Positions 1 to 4,686 are shown, counted from the stretch's first letter. The stretch is DNA of 10,170 bases from Cyanobacteria bacterium UBA11370 (GCA_003486645.1 DNGI01000158.1:1-10170), one strand, 5' to 3'. Notes: a model not told the origin generated them from the sequence alone. Numbers and translations are program-made.

Positions 1-164
1 TTCTTATTTGGAATGACTATAATGTGTCGTCTGACAGTTGACTCCTCAATGTGCAGAGATTCGGCGATCGCTGCATCAGTCTGACCAGCCAAAAACTTCT
101 GCAACACCTCCACCTGCCTAGGTGTTAACTTAGCGAATGCTCTATCGAAGTGCTTCTGATTCAT
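1..164 (-). CDS. N-terminus of LuxR-like HTH protein (partial, runs off left edge)
   Basis: The 54 complete codons visible run leftward from an ATG at 164 with no stop before the edge. The peptide contains LTPRQVEVLQKFLAGQTD, then AIAESLHIEESTVRRHI (about residues 13-48). This is a LuxR/GerE-like helix-turn-helix: TPRQ opening helix, A-x-A turn, and TVRRH recognition helix. In cyanobacteria this N-terminal HTH often precedes NB-ARC, AAA-like, WD40 or peptidase modules in large STAND or vWA-MoxR-associated conflict proteins. That is family knowledge; nothing beyond the HTH is visible here, so a simple transcription regulator is equally possible. A HIP1 site at 64-71 encodes part of the turn. 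No convincing Shine-Dalgarno precedes the ATG. The gene is divergent from the small membrane-peptide gene at 330. Confidence 0.7.
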   Translation of the reverse strand, partial: MNQKHFDRAFAKLTPRQVEVLQKFLAGQTDAAIAESLHIEESTVRRHIIVIPNK

Positions 165-190
165 AGATTTAGGCTAACCCCAAGCTTCTC

Positions 191-211
191 ACAAGTGTTT
201 ACTCGACTTGT
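191..211. promoter_or_regulatory. Inverted repeat in divergent intergenic region, possible operator
   Basis: ACAAGT, nine bases, then ACTTGT form a perfect 6-bp inverted repeat. It lies 27 bp upstream of the HTH gene start and overlaps an AT-rich TTTATAAAG stretch that could serve as a -10 on either strand. The placement suits an autoregulatory operator, but the arms are short and this is a guess. Confidence 0.22.
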
Positions 212-220
212 TTATAAAGA

Positions 221-250
221 CTCACAGCCTGTGCAATGGCTGTTTATGAG
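221..250 (+). other. Stem-loop in the leader region of the 51-residue ORF
   Basis: ACAGCC and GGCTGT (224-229 and 238-243) pair around an 8-base loop. CTCA at 221-224 and TGAG at 247-250 could extend the stem across a small bulge. A second mini-hairpin, GCCC-gagt-GGGC, lies at 282-293, about 20 bases before the Shine-Dalgarno. These may structure the leader of the 51-residue ORF or mark the end of divergent promoters. No function can be assigned. Confidence 0.25.
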
Positions 251-329
251 CCTGATGCCAATATGAAATTATCGTAATTTAGCCCGAGTGGGCAACGACA
301 AATAACATTAATTTAGGAGGAAACCAACG

Positions 330-485
330 ATGACCAGCTTTGAACGAGCCTGTACACTTATCTCTAGTATTGCGCTGGTTCTGCAATTACTTAGTGTTTT
401 GATTCAATTTCAACAGTACGTCGAGCCACCTCAGCTCGAATCTCTGCTAATACCAAACATTCAAGTTGAGGCTAAATCTAAGTAA
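330..485 (+). CDS. Small single-span membrane peptide, 51 residues, unknown function
   Basis: An uninterrupted 51-codon frame starts at ATG 330 and ends in TAA at 483-485. A textbook AGGAGG at 315-320 lies 9 bases upstream, the best ribosome-binding site in the window, which is the main argument that the ORF is real. The peptide opens MTSFERACTL. It has a hydrophobic helix at about residues 9-26 (LISSIALVLQLLSVLIQF), followed by a polar Pro/Glu tail ending in EAKSK. It therefore looks like a membrane-anchored micropeptide with a short N-terminus. I do not recognise the family. It is divergent from the HTH gene and convergent with the cassette array. It could be a small stress or regulatory membrane protein; hydrophobic type I toxins have a similar shape, but there is no other support for that. 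Confidence 0.55.
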   Translation: MTSFERACTLISSIALVLQLLSVLIQFQQYVEPPQLESLLIPNIQVEAKSK

Positions 486-492
486 GATAAGT

Positions 493-536
493 GCGATCGC
501 CTTCCTAAATTCTCTGTAATTGGCAAGAGCGATCGC
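493..536 (-). other. HIP1-armed stem-loop downstream of cassette copy A
   Basis: Two HIP1 octamers (493-500 and 529-536) are self-complementary and pair with each other. The stem extends inward through CTT/AAG and CC/GG with single-base bulges, around an AT-rich loop. It begins 8 bases after the protease-like stop. There is no long U-tract on the leftward strand, so it is better described as a 3'-end stabiliser or weak terminator than as a canonical terminator. Confidence 0.5.
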
Positions 537-544
537 GCCTCACT

Positions 545-913
545 TCATTCTTCTCCTAACGTCAGCAAACCCACTTTTCTATCTACTACTAATCGCCGAG
601 TTTCTAACCAAGGCAATCCGATCAAGACTTCAGTAATGGCTTCCCCACCCAATACAGGAATAGCAAACTCTTGGTTATCTATCATCACACAACCTGCGTA
701 GCGGAAAAATACAGCTTCTCCTCGTGCTGTCTGCTTTTTCTCTTCTCCTTCCAACGACCATTCCAAACTTTCAATATCTTGAATATCCATTGCCAGCCAG
801 TCAGTAAACCCAGTGTCTAGCAGAGCATTAACAGTTATTATTGAACCATCATCAGCAATCAGATCGATTTCAAAATATAGCTCACCCTTACTACCAAAAC
901 TACCTTCAATCAT
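545..913 (-). CDS. Retropepsin-like aspartic protease family protein, cassette copy A
   Basis: This 122-residue protein has the clan AA signature LLDTGFTDWLAM (Asp33-Thr34-Gly35-Phe36), preceded by two beta-strand-like stretches. Near the C-terminus is VLIGLPWLETRRLVVD (about 96-111), matching the second psi-loop of single-domain retropepsin-like proteins of the short DTGF type (AF_0612-like). Such proteins act as homodimers, each subunit giving one catalytic Asp; activity of this subfamily is unproven. The central part (about 51-85) differs most between copies. I chose ATG 913 because its ATGA overlaps the stop of the upstream gene and the same ATG is conserved in all three copies. A TTG at 925 would add four residues (MRQN). 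No signal peptide is seen, so it is probably cytoplasmic. It is the last gene of the array. Confidence 0.82.
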   Translation of the reverse strand: MIEGSFGSKGELYFEIDLIADDGSIITVNALLDTGFTDWLAMDIQDIESLEWSLEGEEKKQTARGEAVFFRYAGCVMIDNQEFAIPVLGGEAITEVLIGLPWLETRRLVVDRKVGLLTLGEE

Positions 914-1230
914 ATTCTGCCGCAAGTTCCCTTGCTATTCAATCCCATGACCATAATTTTGGTATTTGGGTGCTTTTGACGAGCTTTTTGGAAGGCAACT
1001 TCTTTATCGGGGTCAATAAAATACTCTCCACTTTCTGGTTCGATAGTAATGAACCAATTGTAATGAGACGTAACTAATTCTGGGTAAACCTGGTCAAAAA
1101 TCACCTGGCAACGTTGAGCAAATGCTTCTTTTTCTGCCTTGCGTCTAGCTATTTCCTGTGGAGAAAGAGGGGGGCGATTGGGAAAAATTGGGCGACCAAG
1201 GGGTACTCGTCTATGGGTTATTTGGGTCAT
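910..1230 (-). CDS. Conserved protein of unknown function, cassette copy A upstream gene (106 aa)
   Basis: Three domains of character can be seen. Residues 1-25 are basic and Pro-rich (RRVPLGRPIFPNRPPLSP). Residues about 26-50 form a charged helix. The rest is a compact region with YNWFITIEPESGEYFID, a second helix (KARQKHP), and a final strand ending in CGRI. The W-F-I-x-I-E-P-x-S-G-x-Y-F-I-D block and the GTCGR(I/L) tail are conserved in all three copies. I do not recognise a named family. Constant pairing with the protease-like gene, through an ATGA stop/start overlap at 910-913, implies stoichiometric co-translation, so a partner, substrate or regulator of the protease-like protein is plausible. 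No clear Shine-Dalgarno precedes ATG 1230. Here the tail reads LNSKGTCGRI rather than the LNETG form of copies B and C. Confidence 0.78.
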   Translation of the reverse strand: MTQITHRRVPLGRPIFPNRPPLSPQEIARRKAEKEAFAQRCQVIFDQVYPELVTSHYNWFITIEPESGEYFIDPDKEVAFQKARQKHPNTKIMVMGLNSKGTCGRI

Positions 1231-1274
1231 TTTTAGCTATCTGAAAGTTGTCTGTTTTTATTCTACATTCAATA

Positions 1275-1318
1275 GCGATCGCCTTCCTAAATTCTCTGTA
1301 ATTGGCAAGAGCGATCGC
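1275..1318 (-). other. HIP1-armed stem-loop between cassette copies A and B
   Basis: This is the second copy of the structure described at 493-536. HIP1 octamers lie at 1275-1282 and 1311-1318, and the 28-base interior is identical to copy A. It begins 8 bases past the copy-B protease-like stop and 44 bases before the copy-A upstream gene. It is therefore positioned to separate or stabilise transcripts of adjacent cassettes. Confidence 0.5.
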
Positions 1319-1326
1319 CCCTCACT

Positions 1327-1695
1327 TCACTCTTCTCCTAACGTCAGCAAACCCACTTTTCTATCTACTACTAATCGCCGAGTTTCTAACCAAGGCAATC
1401 CGATCAAAACCTCAGTAATTTCTTCTCCACCCAAAACAGGTATAGTTAACTCTTGATTATCAAAACTAACCGTACCTTCATAGAGATCAAACTTTGATTC
1501 TCCACTTGCTGTTTGCCGCTCCTGCTCTCGAATAAAAGACCACCCTAAACTTTCCATATCTTGAACATTCATTGCCAGCCAGTCGGTAAAGCCTGTATCT
1601 AGCAATGCCTCAACCGTAATAACTAAACCATCAGCACCAATTAAATCAATGTCAAAATATAGCTCACCCCTGTCTCCAAAAACACCCTCAATCAT
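1327..1695 (-). CDS. Retropepsin-like aspartic protease family protein, cassette copy B
   Basis: This 122-residue paralogue of the copy-A protein retains DTGF at residues 33-36 and the C-terminal IGLPWLETRRLVVD element, so the predicted active site is intact. Distinctive differences are a GDRGELYFDIDL opening, FIREQERQTASGESKF in the middle, and VSFDNQELTIP in place of copy A's VMIDNQEFAIP. Its last ~45 codons and the following non-coding DNA match copy C almost base for base, which indicates recent sequence exchange. ATG 1695 overlaps the upstream gene's TGA by 4 bases; a TTG at 1707 is the alternative start. It is probably translated only when ribosomes arrive from the upstream gene, since no separate Shine-Dalgarno is evident. 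Confidence 0.83.
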   Translation of the reverse strand: MIEGVFGDRGELYFDIDLIGADGLVITVEALLDTGFTDWLAMNVQDMESLGWSFIREQERQTASGESKFDLYEGTVSFDNQELTIPVLGGEEITEVLIGLPWLETRRLVVDRKVGLLTLGEE

Positions 1696-2012
1696 AGTCT
1701 GCCGCAAGTTCCCGTTTCATTGAGGCGCTTTTCTAAAATTCTGGCTTTTGGGTGCTTTTGACGTGCTTTTTGAAATGCAATTTCTGGATCGGGATCGATA
1801 AAATAATCTCCACTATCTGGCTCGATCATAATCGACCAGTTATAGTAATTAGTCACTAATTCTGGATAAACTTGCCAAAAAATTGCTCGACAACGTTGGA
1901 CAAAGGCTTCATTCTCAGCCCTGCGTCTGGCTTTGTCTTGCGGAGAAATACGAGGGCGATTTGGAAAAATTGGACTGCCACGAGGTACTTTTCTACGGAT
2001 TGTTTGGGTCAT
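1692..2012 (-). CDS. Conserved protein of unknown function, cassette copy B upstream gene (106 aa)
   Basis: This is a paralogue of the 910-1230 protein with the same length and layout: a basic Pro-rich start (RRKVPRGSPIFPNRP), a charged helix, YNWSIMIEPDSGDYFIDPD, the KARQKHP helix, and LNETGTCGRL at the end. It is the most divergent of the three in the first 30 codons, where copies A and C resemble each other more. It carries S in place of F in the YNWF block. The stop at 1692-1694 overlaps the protease-like ATG. The 60 bases upstream are clearly homologous to the region before copy A and include TTGAATGTAGAATAAA, which contains a TAGAAT that might be a -10; no matching -35 is clear. Confidence 0.78.
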   Translation of the reverse strand: MTQTIRRKVPRGSPIFPNRPRISPQDKARRRAENEAFVQRCRAIFWQVYPELVTNYYNWSIMIEPDSGDYFIDPDPEIAFQKARQKHPKARILEKRLNETGTCGRL

Positions 2013-2056
2013 TTTTAATTATCCAAGAGTGGTCTGTCTTTATTCTACATTCAATA

Positions 2057-2100
2057 GCGATCGCTTTCCTAAATTCTCTGTGATTGGCAAGAGCGATCGC
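2057..2100 (-). other. HIP1-armed stem-loop between cassette copies B and C
   Basis: This is the third copy of the intercassette hairpin, with HIP1 arms at 2057-2064 and 2093-2100. The interior differs from copies A and B at two positions (a T for C just inside the first arm, and a G for A in the loop region). The C-to-T change converts a C-G pair into a G-T wobble, so pairing is retained. Confidence 0.5.
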
Positions 2101-2108
2101 CCCTCACT

Positions 2109-2477
2109 TCACTCTTCTCCTAATGTCAGCAAACCCACTTTTCTATCTACTACTAATCGCCGAGTTTCTAACCAAGGCAATCCGATCAAAACCTCAGTAA
2201 TTTCTTCTCCACCCAAAACAGGTATAGTTAACTCTTGGCTATCAAAGGAAACAGTACTCTCATAGATATTAAACTCCGCTTCCCCTCGTGCTGTTAGTCT
2301 TTTCTCCGGTTCAATAAATGACCATCCTAAACTCTCAATATCTTGAACATCCATCGCTAACCAATCAGTAAATCCAGTATCTAGCAACGCATTAACTGTA
2401 ATGACTGACCCATCAGCAGTAATCAAATCAATTTCAAAATATAGCTCACCCTTGCTACCAAACGTTCCTTCAATCAT
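2109..2477 (-). CDS. Retropepsin-like aspartic protease family protein, cassette copy C
   Basis: This 122-residue paralogue has DTGF at residues 33-36 and the same C-terminal IGLPWLETRRLVVD element. Its N-terminal third (GSKGELYFEIDL) is like copy A. Its centre (FIEPEKRLTARGEAEF) is its own, and its C-terminal third matches copy B. It is therefore a mosaic of the other two. ATG 2477 overlaps the upstream TGA at 2474-2476. An in-frame GTG at 2492 (VCWKN) would give 127 residues, but that extension is not conserved with the other copies, which supports the ATG. It is the first protease-like gene to be transcribed, since the array runs leftward. Confidence 0.83.
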   Translation of the reverse strand: MIEGTFGSKGELYFEIDLITADGSVITVNALLDTGFTDWLAMDVQDIESLGWSFIEPEKRLTARGEAEFNIYESTVSFDSQELTIPVLGGEEITEVLIGLPWLETRRLVVDRKVGLLTLGEE

Positions 2478-2794
2478 ATTCTTCCAACACACCCTGTTTC
2501 ATTCAGTCGCATTGCCATTATTACTTTGTGGGGGTGCTTTTCTTTGGCTTTTTGACGAGCTATCTCTCTATTGTTGTCAATGAAATAATCCCCACTATCC
2601 GGCTCAATATAAATAAACCAATTGTAATGCTCGGCGCTCAATTTTGGGTAAACTCGGTCAAAAATTACCTGGCAACGTTGAGCAAAGGCTTTCCTCTCAG
2701 CTTTGCGCCTAGCTATTTCCTCTGGAGAAAGAGGGGGGCGATTGGGAAATATTGGGCTACCAAGGGGTACTCGTCTACGGGTTATTTGGGACAT
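2474..2794 (-). CDS. Conserved protein of unknown function, cassette copy C upstream gene (106 aa)
   Basis: This is the first gene of the leftward array. It is a paralogue of the two other 106-residue proteins: RRRVPLGSPIFPNRPPLSP start, charged helix with KAERKAFAQRCQVIF, YNWFIYIEPDSGDYFID, KAKEKHPHK helix, and RLNETGCVGRI tail. The Cys has moved by one place relative to copies A and B (GCVGR instead of GTCGR), so a strictly conserved catalytic Cys is unlikely. AAGGA at 2805-2809 lies 10 bases before ATG 2794, the best ribosome-binding site among the three cassettes. Any main promoter for the array should lie in 2810-2960. A TAAAAT on the leftward strand in that stretch could be a -10, but no good -35 is evident. 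Confidence 0.8.
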   Translation of the reverse strand: MSQITRRRVPLGSPIFPNRPPLSPEEIARRKAERKAFAQRCQVIFDRVYPKLSAEHYNWFIYIEPDSGDYFIDNNREIARQKAKEKHPHKVIMAMRLNETGCVGRI

Positions 2795-2880
2795 TTTTAA
2801 TAGTTCCTTATCAGTATGTTTGTATTTTATCGCTTGCCCTAAAAAAGATTCATCATCTCAGATAATAAAAATTAAGTCAA

Positions 2881-2900
2881 TCTGCACAGTTTTGTGTAGA
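2881..2900. promoter_or_regulatory. Hairpin or operator-like inverted repeat between array and 84-residue gene
   Basis: TCTGCACA and TGTGTAGA (2881-2888 and 2893-2900) pair over 8 bp with one G-T wobble around a GTTT loop. It sits in the divergent region between the cassette array and the rightward gene at 2964, about 87 bp from the array start. It could be an operator or transcript structure. The TTTT after it resembles a terminator tail, but no rightward gene precedes it. Confidence 0.3.
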
Positions 2901-2963
2901 TTTTCAAAATTCTAATAGTCGTTTAAAGTGAATACGTTGCTTATATGAAATCTCCACAAACGA

Positions 2964-3218
2964 ATGGTTCAAAGCTTTTTAACCGATACCAGCCAACCCA
3001 AATCAGCACCCGTTCAGATTCGAGCATTCAGCGATCGCCATTCCGGACGAGAATTCGTTAAAGTAATCGTGGTTGGTTCACCCAAAGGCGTAGTCAAAAT
3101 CATCCATACCCTCTACCGCCTCGGTTTTGCTAACGTAACCGAATGGAGTCCACCCACACCCACCGCAAATTCTGAAGAAGTCATGAGTGTGATGAGGCGG
3201 TGTGTTCTTTTGGATTAA
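2964..3218 (+). CDS. Conserved cyanobacterial-type protein, 84 aa, unknown function
   Basis: This 84-residue soluble protein has no signal or membrane segment. Its polar N-terminus is followed by VQIRAFSDRHSGREFVKVIV (about 17-36), VGSPKGVVKIIHTLYRLGFA (37-56) and VTEWSPPTPTANSEEVMSVMRR. The beta-strand, G-x-P-K-G turn, long helix and W-S-P-P-P-T-A-N pattern resemble a small protein I associate with many cyanobacterial genomes. I know no experimentally assigned role. It is a single-gene unit: divergent from the cassette array, convergent with gltA, and followed by its own terminator-like hairpin. A HIP1 site at 3031-3038 encodes part of FSDRH. There is no clear Shine-Dalgarno. ATG 2964 is chosen as the first in-frame start giving the expected N-terminus. 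Confidence 0.82.
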   Translation: MVQSFLTDTSQPKSAPVQIRAFSDRHSGREFVKVIVVGSPKGVVKIIHTLYRLGFANVTEWSPPTPTANSEEVMSVMRRCVLLD

Positions 3219-3285
3219 TACTTTGAAGATAGGCGATCACTTTTGAGAGCAGATGAGGAAAAGCGATCACAATTGATTGAACAGA

Positions 3286-3337
3286 GCGATCGCACCTCCC
3301 TTTAGTTTAATTTTTAGGAGAAGCGATCGCCTTTTTT
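3286..3337 (+). terminator. HIP1-armed rho-independent terminator after the 84-residue gene
   Basis: HIP1 octamers at 3286-3293 and 3323-3330 pair. CTCC (3295-3298) and GGAG (3317-3320) extend the stem past a two-base internal loop, and CTTTTTT follows at 3331-3337. It begins 68 bases after the stop at 3218. It has the same design as the intercassette hairpins, but here a true T-tract is present. Confidence 0.6.
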
Positions 3338-3398
3338 CTACGCTATAACTGATATCAAATCTGGTTAATCCACCTCACTACCTGTAAACTAAAACCTT

Positions 3399-3427
3399 GT
3401 AGGGACATTGGATTGCAACGTCTCTAC
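3399..3427 (-). terminator. Palindromic element, likely gltA terminator
   Basis: GTAGGGACATTG (3399-3410) and CAACGTCTCTAC (3416-3427) form a 12-bp stem with one wobble and one mismatch around a 5-base loop. It lies 14 bases beyond the gltA stop. The core GTAGAGACGTTG / CAACGTCTCTAC resembles a palindrome I recall as dispersed between cyanobacterial genes. On the leftward strand it is followed by AAGGTTTTAG, a modest U-rich tail. It may act as a terminator, a mobile repeat, or both. Confidence 0.5.
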
Positions 3428-3441
3428 TGATTACGGATATA

Positions 3442-4581
3442 CTAAAGACGCTCGTGAATGGGAATATAGCTCACTTGGTGATCACCCGTATAGATTTGAG
3501 TGGGACGGAAAATGCGATTTTCGGCTAACTGTTCCTTCCAGTGAGCAAGCCAACCTGCTACTCGTGCGATCGCAAATATGGGTGTAAACAAATCTGTCGG
3601 AATACCCAGTTTTCGGTAAACTAAACCGGAATAGAAATCGACATTCGCGTAAATCCCTTTATACGCTAACTTCTCTTCAACCGCCCGTTCCAACTCCACC
3701 GCAATCTCGTAATATTTATCGTGACCAAACTTCTCAAAGAGTTGTTCAGCTAAGTTTTGCAAAATTGTGGCTCTTGGATCTTTTACTTTGTAAACACGAT
3801 GACCAAACCCCATAATTTTTTCCTTACGCTGCAAGCAATCTTCCACATAAGGACGGACATTTTCGACTGAGCCAATTTGCTCTAACATATCAATGACTTC
3901 TTCATTTGCCCCCCCATGTAAAGGCCCTGCTAACGTACCTACCGCCGACGCTATAACCGCATAAGGATCGGTTAACGTAGAGGCTGTAACCATTGCCGAA
4001 AAGGTCGAAGCATTCATGGTATGCTCGGCGTGGAGTGTTAAGCAAACATCCAAAACATGAGCCGCTAAAGGGTCAGGAATCTGCTCATTGAGCATATATA
4101 AAAAGTTAGCGGAATAATCCAGATCATCGTTAGGCTGCACCGGATCATTCCCTTTTCGCATCAGCTTAAATGCGGCTACCATTGTGGGAATTTTCGCTAA
4201 CAAACGCACCACTGCTTCTCGGATATATTCGGGGTTATCTAACGCACGTTTGGAATAAAAAAGACCTAAAGCTGCCGCTGAAGCTTGCAGTGCATCCATC
4301 GGATGACCCGTTTCGGGAAAGCATTTCATCATATCCCGAATTCGATATTTAATCCGTCGATGGTAGCGAATTTCCGTCTCAAACTTATGCAACTCTTCTT
4401 TCGTGGGAAGTTCACCCCAAATTAGCAGATAGGACGTTTCCAGGAAGGTACTTTTTGTAGCGAGTTCTTCGATACGAATGCCGCGATACTCCAATATCCC
4501 CTGTTTGCCATCAACATAGCTGATACTGGATTGGGCAGCGGGAATGCCTTCTAAACCTGGCTTGTACTCGCAGACAGTCAT
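3442..4581 (-). CDS. gltA: Citrate synthase
   Basis: This 379-residue cytosolic enzyme condenses oxaloacetate with acetyl-CoA to citrate. It feeds 2-oxoglutarate synthesis, the carbon skeleton for ammonium assimilation. The opening LEGIPAAQSSISYVDGKQGIL and YRGIRIEEL are typical of the short bacterial form. Active-site residues are visible: His222 in GPLHGGANEEV, His261 in the signature MGFGHRVYKVKDPRA, and Asp315 in NVDFYSG. HAEHTMNAST (184-193) is also conserved. The length is normal for the short citrate/methylcitrate synthase subgroup. No prpB, prpD or other methylcitrate genes are nearby, so citrate synthase is the better call. It lies 93 bp downstream of sixA on the same strand, with a candidate NtcA-type promoter in the gap suggesting its own nitrogen-responsive transcription. 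No Shine-Dalgarno is seen. Confidence 0.96.
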   Translation of the reverse strand: MTVCEYKPGLEGIPAAQSSISYVDGKQGILEYRGIRIEELATKSTFLETSYLLIWGELPTKEELHKFETEIRYHRRIKYRIRDMMKCFPETGHPMDALQASAAALGLFYSKRALDNPEYIREAVVRLLAKIPTMVAAFKLMRKGNDPVQPNDDLDYSANFLYMLNEQIPDPLAAHVLDVCLTLHAEHTMNASTFSAMVTASTLTDPYAVIASAVGTLAGPLHGGANEEVIDMLEQIGSVENVRPYVEDCLQRKEKIMGFGHRVYKVKDPRATILQNLAEQLFEKFGHDKYYEIAVELERAVEEKLAYKGIYANVDFYSGLVYRKLGIPTDLFTPIFAIARVAGWLAHWKEQLAENRIFRPTQIYTGDHQVSYIPIHERL

Positions 4582-4612
4582 GTTAGTACGTAATGAGTTT
4601 TAAATGTATCTC

Positions 4613-4655
4613 AGGCTAACTTACCAGAAACTTCCCGATTAGTAGTACAAACTAC
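4613..4655 (-). promoter_or_regulatory. Candidate NtcA-type promoter for gltA
   Basis: On the leftward strand, GTA-N8-TAC (4655 down to 4642) is followed after exactly 23 bases by TAGCCT (4618-4613), which fits TAN3T. This is the arrangement GTAN8TAC-N22/23-TAN3T known for NtcA-activated cyanobacterial promoters. The site is also a longer palindrome, GTAGT-acaa-ACTAC. Transcription would start about 25 bases before the gltA ATG. The bare GTAN8TAC motif is expected a few times per 10 kb by chance, so the spacing and the target gene carry the argument. Confidence 0.42.
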
Positions 4656-4671
4656 AAAAATTATTAACGAT

Positions 4672-4686
4672 TGGTTAGATTAACCA
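4672..4686 (-). other. Short hairpin overlapping the sixA stop codon
   Basis: TGGTTA-GAT-TAACCA is a perfect 6-bp stem with a 3-base loop, and the sixA stop codon is inside it. There is no immediate U-tract on the leftward strand, so it is at most a weak transcript-end structure between sixA and gltA. Confidence 0.3.

Larger units (their letters stand above)
493..2794 (-). repeat. Three tandem copies of a two-gene cassette, exact 782-bp period
   Basis: Matching landmarks recur exactly 782 bp apart. HIP1 hairpins start at 493, 1275 and 2057. Protease-like stops lie at 545, 1327 and 2109. Their ATG starts lie at 913, 1695 and 2477. Upstream-gene starts lie at 1230, 2012 and 2794. Copies are called A (left), B and C (right); transcription runs C to A. 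Similarity is uneven. The hairpin plus the 3' end of the protease-like gene is nearly identical in all three, whereas central coding parts differ substantially. No transposase, terminal inverted repeats or target-site duplication is visible, so this reads as ancient tandem gene amplification kept similar by recombination. Confidence 0.93.

Noticed and set aside
841..1077. Rightward ORF antisense to copy A
   Set aside because: No counterpart frame is kept in copies B and C, there is no ribosome-binding site, and it is fully covered by the leftward genes.
493..2100. CRISPR array interpretation of regularly spaced HIP1 octamers
   Set aside because: Repeats are only 8 bases, pairs are 782 bp apart with coding genes between, and the 28-base interiors are conserved and not unique spacers.
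1139..2265. Rightward ORFs at 1139-1456 and 1933-2265 sharing a conserved-looking protein sequence
   Set aside because: They are antisense to the cassette genes. Their shared sequence simply reflects the repeated DNA, and the leftward frames have the motifs, matched lengths and start/stop coupling.
493..2794. Transposon or insertion sequence as the cause of the triplication
   Set aside because: No transposase, no terminal inverted repeats and no target duplication; the unit boundaries fall at a gene 3' hairpin.
545..2794. Classical toxin-antitoxin call for the cassette
   Set aside because: Size and overlap fit, but neither protein matches a known toxin or antitoxin fold; the downstream partner is retropepsin-like, so the label would be a guess.
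2881..2904. Rho-independent terminator reading rightward
   Set aside because: No rightward gene ends upstream of it; a regulatory or chance inverted repeat is more likely.
2401..2915. Rightward ORFs over copy C and its upstream region (2401-2583, 2528-2800, 2703-2915)
   Set aside because: Shadow frames with hydrophobic low-quality composition and no recognisable motif, antisense to the copy-C genes.
3442..4581. Methylcitrate synthase (prpC) for the gltA gene
   Set aside because: The short form resembles PrpC in length, but no propionate catabolism genes are nearby; citrate synthase is the expected single copy in cyanobacteria.
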